DNA of 54,143 bases from Thermoplasmata archaeon. Its GTDB lineage: Archaea; Thermoplasmatota; Thermoplasmata; Lutacidiplasmatales; UBA184. The position numbers were made by a program, and so were the translations under genes. Shown piece after piece: positions 18,667-25,049 of the stretch; position 1 is the stretch's first letter, and every line of letters begins with the position of its first letter. Below the pieces are notes generated by a model. That model saw only the letters and a list, made by a program, of their open reading frames with translations. It was not told the DNA's origin and searched no databases. The DNA lies in NCBI GenBank assembly GCA_022749995.1, contig JAKIWO010000004.1:1-54143 (forward strand), written 5' to 3'.

Positions 18667-18740
18667 GGGCCCGTAGTATAGCTTGGATATCACAGAGGCC
18701 TCCGGAGCCTCAAACCCGGGTTCGAATCCCGGCGGGCCCG
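18667..18740 (+). tRNA. tRNA-Arg(CCG)
   Basis: Acceptor GGGCCCG/CGGGCCC, anticodon stem GAGGC/GCCTC with loop CTCCGGA (anticodon CCG), T-arm CCGGG-TTCGAAT-CCCGG, discriminator G. Confidence 0.92.
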
Positions 18741-18742
18741 TC
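18723..18742 (+). repeat. Direct repeat copy 1 (inside the tRNA-Arg 3' end): cgaatcccggcgggcccgtc
   Basis: 20-bp exact match to 19560-19579. Confidence 0.95.
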
Positions 18743-18822
18743 CCCGAAAGGGAGGGAGGTGGGTCGTCGGGCCGCCACCCAGATTTTCGAGTCTCTCCCC
18801 AGCACCGCACTCTCAGCGGAGG

Positions 18823-19221
18823 CTATCGCCAAACTACCGAAAGCGAAGGGACCCTGAGGAACGCCGGGTCATTCGATACCAATGGGAGCCCGCGTGAAAT
18901 CGCGAGGGAGGCAATCATCCTATCGTGAAGCTCCGGGATAGCTAGGTCCAGAAACGAACCCCAGCCCATCGGACCCAAGGCCGCGAGCTGGATGTATCCG
19001 GAACCCCGAACCTGGGTGAGGACCTCCTCTACAAGGGAACGTGGTTCCGGCGCCCCGATCCGCCCGCGTAGGGCGAGATACGCGAACTCGCCGAGGGCGA
19101 CCTCCGGTAAGAACAGCGTTGCTTCTCCGTTCTCGGCCTCTCGAAATATACGCTCGCTCCGGCGGGGAAGTGAGTCATCGAGATGCCGGATCAGTGCGAC
19201 CGTGTCGATGACGGCGTCCAT
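18823..19221 (-). CDS. vapC: PIN-domain toxin (VapC-like)
   Basis: MDAVIDTVALIRHLDDSLP...FLPEVALGEFAYLAL...IPELHDRMIASLAISRGLPLVSNDPAF; PIN acidic residues. Confidence 0.88.
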   Translation of the reverse strand: MDAVIDTVALIRHLDDSLPRRSERIFREAENGEATLFLPEVALGEFAYLALRGRIGAPEPRSLVEEVLTQVRGSGYIQLAALGPMGWGSFLDLAIPELHDRMIASLAISRGLPLVSNDPAFLRVPSLSVVWR

Positions 19222-19448
19222 CAGAGGAGCCACTCTTTCTGGAGTGCGCGGAGCTCTCGCTCCGCCTTGCCTACGTTGACGCGGCCTTTCAGTAGACCCC
19301 GCAGAGTCTGGCGCCCGTGGCGGATCAGGACACCCTCCTTCGTCTCAAGAATGAGGACGGTCTCCCCCTCTTCGAGGTGGTGTCGACTTCGCAGCTCCTT
19401 TGGTAGCGTGATCTGGCCCTTCGAACTTACGACGGCAGACTTCGTCAT
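19221..19448 (-). CDS. vapB: AbrB/MazE-type antitoxin (VapB)
   Basis: MTKSAVVSSKGQITLPKELRSRHHLEEGETVLILETKEGVLIRH; swapped-hairpin AbrB signature; stop overlaps PIN start (TGATG). Confidence 0.9.
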   Translation of the reverse strand: MTKSAVVSSKGQITLPKELRSRHHLEEGETVLILETKEGVLIRHGRQTLRGLLKGRVNVGKAERELRALQKEWLL

Positions 19449-19480
19449 AGTTCCCTGGAAGATGCACCCGAGTCAATAAA

Positions 19481-19497
19481 CTTTACCTTAGGTAAAG
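19481..19497. promoter_or_regulatory. 17-bp palindrome, candidate VapBC autoregulatory operator
   Basis: ctttacc-tta-ggtaaag, perfect 7+3+7 dyad, 33 nt upstream of vapB start. Confidence 0.6.
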
Positions 19498-19559
19498 GAA
19501 TGTCGACCTCCGCCTCCTCAGAACCCCTGGACTCCAAGGTCCTAGAACCTACAACCAAC

Positions 19560-19579
19560 CGAATCCCGGCGGGCCCGTC
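19560..19579 (+). repeat. Direct repeat copy 2 of tRNA-Arg 3' end (att-like)
   Basis: cgaatcccggcgggcccgtc identical to 18723-18742. Confidence 0.95.
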
Positions 19580-19708
19580 GCTCACCTCGGCCGGGTCCGG
19601 ACCCGGACGCCATCGATGGCCTCTGACTACCCCTTGCCTGACGTCGCTTACGTGGCGCAGCCTTACGCATAGGTAGGACTAATAGCCGCCAATCTCCTCC
19701 GCGAAGCT

Positions 19709-20146
19709 ATGGCGGACGAGTTGCTGCCGGAGTTCCATTGCCATCGCTGCATCTACACCTGGACTCCGAGACGCACGCCAGTCCGCATGTGTCCCCGATG
19801 CAAGTCGAGGCTCTGGAACGTGCCGGAGCTCCGTCCCGTGCGGCTGGGAACCGGCCTCGGGATCCCCGAGGTGTTCGGACCTCATCGCCTCAAAGTCCTG
19901 GCGCTGGTCTCGAACTACGGCGCGAAGCGAGTGCGGGTGTTCGGATCGGCTCGGCGCCGCGAGGCGAACAATAGGAGCGACGTCGACCTCCTCGTGGACG
20001 GTTTGCCCAAGGCCTCGCTTCTCGACCGCGCCCACCTTGAGACCGAACTGAGTCGAATCTTGGGGCGCTCGGTCGACGTCGTGGAAGAGGATGGCCTGCC
20101 TTGGTCGATCCGTCCTCAAGTGCTGGCCGAGGCGGTTCCCTTCTGA
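19709..20146 (+). CDS. MNT nucleotidyltransferase-domain antitoxin with N-terminal zinc ribbon
   Basis: HCHRCIYTWTPRRTPVRMCPRCKSRLW zinc ribbon; VRVFGSARRREANNRSDVDLLVDG (GSx10DxD) nucleotidyltransferase motif. Confidence 0.85.
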   Translation: MADELLPEFHCHRCIYTWTPRRTPVRMCPRCKSRLWNVPELRPVRLGTGLGIPEVFGPHRLKVLALVSNYGAKRVRVFGSARRREANNRSDVDLLVDGLPKASLLDRAHLETELSRILGRSVDVVEEDGLPWSIRPQVLAEAVPF

Positions 20147-20502
20147 GCGCCTCCGAAGCACGTGCCCGGACGTCGGTCGACAGAATGCTGCGCGAGGCGG
20201 CAGCCGCCCAGCGGTACCTCGCTCGTGGGAAGGAGGCATTCTTCGACGTGCGATCCCCGGAGATCCGGGAAGCGACGGAGCTGCGAATCCTTCACTTCAC
20301 GGAGACCGCGACGAAGGTGGGACGGCCGTTCCGGAACGCCAATCCCCTCATCCCCTGGGACGACCTCGACCAGCTTCGAAACGATCTCGTCCACGAGTAC
20401 CCCGAGGTCAAGGCCGATCCGATTTGGCGGTTCGTGCACGATGACCTGCCCGGCCTGGTCGCGAAGCTCCGGCGGGCCCGATATCCGACCGGCCGGGAGT
20501 AG
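20101..20502 (+). CDS. HEPN-domain (DUF86-like) toxin partner
   Basis: VDRMLREAAAAQRYLARGKEAFFDVRSPEIREATELRILHFTETATKVG...LDQLRNDLVHEYPEVKADPIWRFVHDDLPGLVAKL; RNDLVH = RX4H motif; overlaps the MNT gene, exact start uncertain. Confidence 0.85.
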   Translation: MVDPSSSAGRGGSLLSASEARARTSVDRMLREAAAAQRYLARGKEAFFDVRSPEIREATELRILHFTETATKVGRPFRNANPLIPWDDLDQLRNDLVHEYPEVKADPIWRFVHDDLPGLVAKLRRARYPTGRE

Positions 20503-20578
20503 TCGCGAATCCCTAGCCGGAAGAAGAGGGTGCGGCCTCTCACGTGGGCTCCTGGGACGGATTCGAACAACTAGTTCA

Positions 20579-20597
20579 TCGAATCCCGGCAGGCCCG
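20579..20597 (+). repeat. Direct repeat copy 3 of tRNA-Arg 3' end (1 mismatch)
   Basis: tcgaatcccggcAggcccg versus tcgaatcccggcGggcccg. Confidence 0.85.
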
Positions 20598-20617
20598 AAT
20601 CACGTAGGAGCGCTGGG

Positions 20618-21025
20618 TCAGCCGAGCCAATCGGTCTCGGCGAGCTGGCGGAAGTGCGGATCGCCGGTGAGCAGCCGAGAGCCGGTCGCTCGAGCCGTCG
20701 CGAGCACCAGCCCGTCGCTCAGTCCCGGTCTCCCGAGCCTCAAGGACCTAGCCCGGCTCCGAAGCTCGGCCGTCGCAGCCGCCGCGGCTAGTGCCAGTTC
20801 GGGTCTGATGGGCACCACTGCGGAGGACTCCGTGATTGCAGCCATTTCCTGTTGGATCTGTCCGTCCCCCAGCCCGTCCCGGAAACACTGCAGCGCGACT
20901 TCCGCCAACACGATCGCCGGCGTGAAGCAGGAGTCCGCCGCCTCCAGGCGATCTTTCGCGTCGATCCCGAGCGCGGTTCCGCGGATCAGCTCGATCCAGG
21001 CGAACGAGTCAATCGTGAGCCGCAA
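20618..21025 (-). CDS. PIN-domain toxin (VapC-like), TTG start
   Basis: LRLTIDSFAWIELIRGTALGIDAKDRLEAADSCFTPAIVLAEVALQCF...LGRPGLSDGLVLATARATGSRLLTGDPHFRQL. Confidence 0.88.
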   Translation of the reverse strand: MRLTIDSFAWIELIRGTALGIDAKDRLEAADSCFTPAIVLAEVALQCFRDGLGDGQIQQEMAAITESSAVVPIRPELALAAAAATAELRSRARSLRLGRPGLSDGLVLATARATGSRLLTGDPHFRQLAETDWLG

Positions 21026-21221
21026 GCCGGTCCTCGTCCGCGAATCTTGACACCACTCCCTTGCCGCTGCCCAACATACGGTGCAGCGCGCGTGATCGCC
21101 GCTCACGCACCAGCTGCAGGATGGTCTCGTCCGCGCTCCGGGTGTGGAACACCTGCCGTAGCCGCTCCAGCTCGGCGAGCGTCTGCCTCGAGACCCGCAC
21201 CGAGGATACCGCGGCCGCCAT
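21009..21221 (-). CDS. VapB-like antitoxin paired with the PIN protein
   Basis: MAAAVSSVRVSRQTLAELERLRQVFHTRSADETILQLVRERRSRALHRMLGSGKG; RHH-like N-terminus; overlaps PIN gene. Confidence 0.75.
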   Translation of the reverse strand: MAAAVSSVRVSRQTLAELERLRQVFHTRSADETILQLVRERRSRALHRMLGSGKGVVSRFADEDRLAAHD

Positions 21222-21375
21222 GCGCGAGATTGCATGCACGCATGCGCGATAGGGCCTCCGTGTGTGGTGAACTCTGGTGAGTGCCCCCAACGGAGCGTCG
21301 GATGGCCGTGCTCCGCGAACTGGTCCCTGGTGGCAGAGGATACCCTGGCGCGAGCCGAGCTCGGCGCGGGTGCCG

Positions 21376-21747
21376 CTAGTCCTGCGAGCGGGCGCGGTGA
21401 TCGTGCAGCCGGAGTGCGTTTCCGGCGGGGTCCCAGATCACTCCCTGGTGACCGCTCTCCCGAAGGCACTTGACGCCGGCCCGAGTCAGCGCGGCCTCGG
21501 CTACCGGATAATCGGACACATGGAAGACGAGGGGTGTACCGGCCCCCTCGGGTCCGAGGGCGATCACGGGCGAATCCTCGTCGAGGTACAGCGTCAGCGG
21601 AAAGCCTCCGGCCTCTAGTTCGGTCCACACGGGGTTGACCTTCCCCCTCACGGCGAACCCAAGGAGCCCCTGGTAGAAGGCTAGCGACGATTCCATGTCC
21701 TTCACCGGCAGGATGATGTGTCCCACGCCCTCGACGACGCCCCCCAC
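21376..21747 (-). CDS. VOC/glyoxalase family protein
   Basis: GVGHIILPVKDMESSLAFYQGLLGFAVRGKVNPVWTELEAGGFPLTLYLDED...VIWDPAGNALRLHDHR. Confidence 0.85.
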   Translation of the reverse strand: MGGVVEGVGHIILPVKDMESSLAFYQGLLGFAVRGKVNPVWTELEAGGFPLTLYLDEDSPVIALGPEGAGTPLVFHVSDYPVAEAALTRAGVKCLRESGHQGVIWDPAGNALRLHDHRARSQD

Positions 21748-21830
21748 GGTGGACGCACCGCGAGCGGACGTATGAACTAACGCGGCGGGTGAGCTTGCGC
21801 GCCTCCGCGCTCGATGGACCGAGGGTGCCC

Positions 21831-22475
21831 TTACCCCGCGGCCTTGGAGCGGCTGCGCCAGACGACGATCACGGCCACGACGGCCGTAAGGAGGTAGCAC
21901 GCGAGGAGGAAGTCGTACAGCCACGGGATGTACGAGAGGGCTCCCGGATACGCCGAGGTCCCGAAGAGGTACTTCTCGAACTCCGTCATGGACGGGAATC
22001 CCACCTGCGAGTACGACTCGACGATGCCGACCATAGCGAGCACGGCCAGGAGCGACCACGCTAGGGCGACGAGCCCCACATGCCGGCGCAGGAGTCCGGG
22101 CGTCCCATCAGCCGAGGAGGGGAAGGAGAACACCAACACGACCGTGGCCCCTACCACGTCCACGAGCGCCATCGCCAGGACGCCGTACCAGTGGGAGTAG
22201 TACGCCTTCTGGGCACCGAAATTGGTCTGCAGGTTCTTGTCCGTGACGAGCATGACGACGGCCACTACGAAGTCGAGCAGCAGCAACGCGGCCAGCGCGA
22301 GTCGGATCTTGTCCGGTCCGGGGCGGTTCCGCGGGGCACCCTGAGGCTCGGAAGCGGGCACGAGTTCGCAATTGAATCCCCCCTGATAGGCCCTTCTGTT
22401 GGAACCCTCCAGCGGGTTCCGGTCGACGTGCGGCTTTGCACCAAACGCTCGGACCGTGGGTCGGTCACCGCTCAC
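21831..22475 (-). CDS. Hypothetical polytopic membrane protein
   Basis: Four hydrophobic helices, e.g. LALAALLLLDFVVAVVMLV, VGLVALAWSLLAVLAMVGIV; start uncertain. Confidence 0.6.
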   Translation of the reverse strand: MSGDRPTVRAFGAKPHVDRNPLEGSNRRAYQGGFNCELVPASEPQGAPRNRPGPDKIRLALAALLLLDFVVAVVMLVTDKNLQTNFGAQKAYYSHWYGVLAMALVDVVGATVVLVFSFPSSADGTPGLLRRHVGLVALAWSLLAVLAMVGIVESYSQVGFPSMTEFEKYLFGTSAYPGALSYIPWLYDFLLACYLLTAVVAVIVVWRSRSKAAG

Positions 22476-22556
22476 GTTTCCGGCCCCCGTTGCCCGGGCG
22501 CGGACCGCTGGGGTGCCGCGGTTAGACTGAAGGTCCCGAGGAGGCTACGCCCCGCC

Positions 22557-23075
22557 ATGCAACTCCGTCCGCTCTACCGTGCGCAGTTCGAGTATCCCCA
22601 GCAGTGGGAGGCCGAGCTCAAGGGAAAGAACGGCGTGGAGGAACAGACCTTCCTGCTGGCCGAAGGAACGGTCGAGGGGAAGCTCACCGGGGCGCTGCGA
22701 GGCGCCAACTACGCCCGTCGCCGGACCGACGGGACGGCGGTGACCGACTTTCGCGGGGTCCTCGAGTGCGCGGACGGTGCGGTGGTCCTGTTCGAGTACC
22801 GCGGGTTCGGACGAGCCCACACCCCGGAGCACGACCGGATCGCGGGTGCCAGCCGGCGTCAATGGGTCGCCACGGCCACCCACCTCTCGCACGATCCTCG
22901 GTACGCCTGGCTCAACGACACCGTCTGCGTGGGCACGGGCGAGGTCGGTCCGCGTCCCGGCGGCGTGGTCGAGAGCGGCGGCGGTCTTAGCGGAGGACCG
23001 GCCGCTCGCCTTCGACTGGAGGTGGCCGAGCTCGTCTGGGAGCCGCCGGAGCCTGCGGCGCCATCCACGAAGTAG
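22557..23075 (+). CDS. DUF3237-like protein
   Basis: MQLRPLYRAQFEYPQQWEAELKGKNGVEEQTFLLAEGTVEGKLTGALRGANYARRRTDGTAVTDFRGVLECADGAVVLFEYRG. Confidence 0.65.
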   Translation: MQLRPLYRAQFEYPQQWEAELKGKNGVEEQTFLLAEGTVEGKLTGALRGANYARRRTDGTAVTDFRGVLECADGAVVLFEYRGFGRAHTPEHDRIAGASRRQWVATATHLSHDPRYAWLNDTVCVGTGEVGPRPGGVVESGGGLSGGPAARLRLEVAELVWEPPEPAAPSTK

Positions 23076-23138
23076 TGGCTGCCGGGTCGCTGCCCTAGTG
23101 GATCAGCGGTCTCCGCCCGACGCCGGACGGTACTCGGG

Positions 23139-23882
23139 CTAGTACTCCCCGTAGAACGGGGCGTCGACCGACATCGACGCGACGTCGTAGACCTCGATCT
23201 GATTGCCGTCGGGGTCCAGCAGGTAGGCTAGTCGGATCCCGTTCGGCCCGGTATGGAACGGGAACTCCCGGAACGGCCTCAGGTCGGCCGGCTCGCAGCC
23301 GATCGCGTGCGCTTTTTCGAGGACGCGTGGGACGTCGGGCACCCGCACCCCGATGTGGTCCAGCGCCTCTCCGGCGACGAACGGAACGCCGAACTGCCCT
23401 CCCGGCGGATACCAGTTCAACTCGAGTTGCTGACCGGTGCGCGGGTGGCGGAGCATGACGTTCCGGGAGTGGAGCTCCGCGTTCACGCGAGCGGGAGTGA
23501 CCGGCTCGAAGCCGAGGATGGTCGTGTAGAATAGGGTGGATCGCTCAAAGTCGGTCACGCGCAGTCCGAAGTACGTGACCAGTGGGATCCCCGGACCCAT
23601 CTGCGATGCTGCGGCAAAGGTGCGATGCGAGGGACGCCCGTCGATCAGTTGCTCGGGCACGGACGGGGGTCCGTCGGGGAATCGGTCCAGGAAGCGAGCG
23701 GGGTCGGTCCAGAAGGAGAGGCAGCTGAACCCGTCCTGGGTCCCTTCGCGTAGGACATACGCCCCGTAGCAGCCCGGGGATCCGAACAGGAGCGCCGCCC
23801 GTTGCTCGAGCGCTTTCAGCAACTCCCTCTCGGCACCCGATCGTGGACGGAGCGAGAGCATCTCGACGTACATGGCGGGCAC
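23139..23882 (-). CDS. Antibiotic monooxygenase-like plus VOC (glyoxalase) two-domain protein
   Basis: N-terminal MYVEMLSLRPRSGAERELLKALEQRAALLFGSPGCYGAYVLREGTQDGFSCLSFWTDPARF; C-terminal VTYFGLRVTDFERSTLFYTTILGFEPVTP...LAYLLDPDGNQIEVYD. Confidence 0.8.
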   Translation of the reverse strand: MPAMYVEMLSLRPRSGAERELLKALEQRAALLFGSPGCYGAYVLREGTQDGFSCLSFWTDPARFLDRFPDGPPSVPEQLIDGRPSHRTFAAASQMGPGIPLVTYFGLRVTDFERSTLFYTTILGFEPVTPARVNAELHSRNVMLRHPRTGQQLELNWYPPGGQFGVPFVAGEALDHIGVRVPDVPRVLEKAHAIGCEPADLRPFREFPFHTGPNGIRLAYLLDPDGNQIEVYDVASMSVDAPFYGEY

Positions 23883-24101
23883 GCCGCTGCGATTCGTGCA
23901 CGTCGCTTATACCTAGTCGCGGGGCCCGAAGGCAGCCACCCGGCCGGCGGCCCAACGGTCGTACGCCGAGCCGTCCCGGCTCTGAGGATTCGGTACAGTG
24001 GTCGAATGGATCCGCCGGCCCGTACACCGGGTCGGCGAGGACTCCGCGGTCTGGGTGGCACAGTCCCGGTACTGTTACTAGCCGCTCGTAGCTGTCGGCT
24101 C

Positions 24102-24980
24102 ATGGCCGCGGAGCGGGACGTACGGGTCGGCGATGGCCGACGATTGAGGCTGACCGAGGGCGGAGCAGCGTCGGGGCCGGCCGTGTTCGTCCTGCACGGC
24201 TCCCCCGGAATGGGTGACCTGTACGAGCCGCACGTCCGCGACGCCCGGGCGCGAAGGGTGCGCCTCATCGGCCACGACCGGTCCGGCTACGGGGATTCCA
24301 CCCCGCACCCCGGCCGCAGCATTGCGGACGAGTCCGCAGACGTGGCGGCGATCGCCGACGAACTGGGAATCGACCGATTCGGGGTCTGGGGATTTTCCGG
24401 CGGGGGCGCTCTCGCGCTGGCCTGCGCCGCCCAACTGCCGAAACGCGTAGTCGGGGCCGCGTGCATCTCCGGCCTTGCTCCGAGGGGGGCGGACGGGCTC
24501 GACTGGCTCGCCGGCATGGGGGAGTCGAACGTCGAGGAGTTCCGTCAGCTCCTCGAGGACCGACCGGCCTGGGAGCGCAAGACGACCGAGGAGTGCGCCG
24601 CCCTGGCGAGCGCCGATCTGGCGCAACTGACCTCGAGCATGTCCACGCTCCTGTCCGAGGTGGACCGGGCAGCGTTCCAGGGTGACCTCGGGCGCTACTT
24701 CCACGGCATCATGACCGGGGGAGTTCGGCACGGTAGCGACGGCTATCGGGACGACTCGCTGGCCCAGATGCAGCCGTGGGGATTCGACGTGCAATCCATC
24801 CGGGTCCCGACCCAAATCTGGCACGGCGCACAGGACCGATTCGTTCCCTACACGCACGGTCAGTGGCTAGCCGCCCGGATCGCCGGAGCGGAGGCGCATC
24901 TCCTTCCCGTGGAGGGGCACATCACGCTCTACGAGCACGCGGTTCCGCAGGTCCACGCTTGGCTCGCCGCCCGGTTCTGA
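24102..24980 (+). CDS. Alpha/beta hydrolase
   Basis: AVFVLHGSPGMGDLYEPHVRDARARRVRLIGHDRSGYGDST...FGVWGFSGGGALALACAAQLP; GFSGG nucleophile elbow; DRF and GH near C-terminus. Confidence 0.92.
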   Translation: MAAERDVRVGDGRRLRLTEGGAASGPAVFVLHGSPGMGDLYEPHVRDARARRVRLIGHDRSGYGDSTPHPGRSIADESADVAAIADELGIDRFGVWGFSGGGALALACAAQLPKRVVGAACISGLAPRGADGLDWLAGMGESNVEEFRQLLEDRPAWERKTTEECAALASADLAQLTSSMSTLLSEVDRAAFQGDLGRYFHGIMTGGVRHGSDGYRDDSLAQMQPWGFDVQSIRVPTQIWHGAQDRFVPYTHGQWLAARIAGAEAHLLPVEGHITLYEHAVPQVHAWLAARF

Positions 24981-25049
24981 CCGGGTCCGACGGCGCGCCT
25001 TGCCGGACCGCCAGGTGCCGTCCGGCCGGGCGCCAAGAACGGGGGATCG

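Noticed and set aside
19526-19560. Possible tRNA anticodon-arm-like hairpin (ggac-tccaag-gtcc) before repeat copy 2
   Set aside because: Loop is 6 nt and no matching D-arm or acceptor stem; not a tRNA.
20469-20480. 12-nt match (ccggcgggcccg) to the tRNA-Arg 3' end inside the HEPN gene
   Set aside because: In-frame within conserved HEPN C-terminal coding sequence, lacks the T-loop portion gaatc, and is plausible by chance in GC-rich DNA.
21222-21480. Search for a fourth tRNA-Arg repeat closing the third TA cassette
   Set aside because: No convincing match to gaatcccggcgggcccg found by eye downstream of the VapB-like gene; the right boundary remains undefined.
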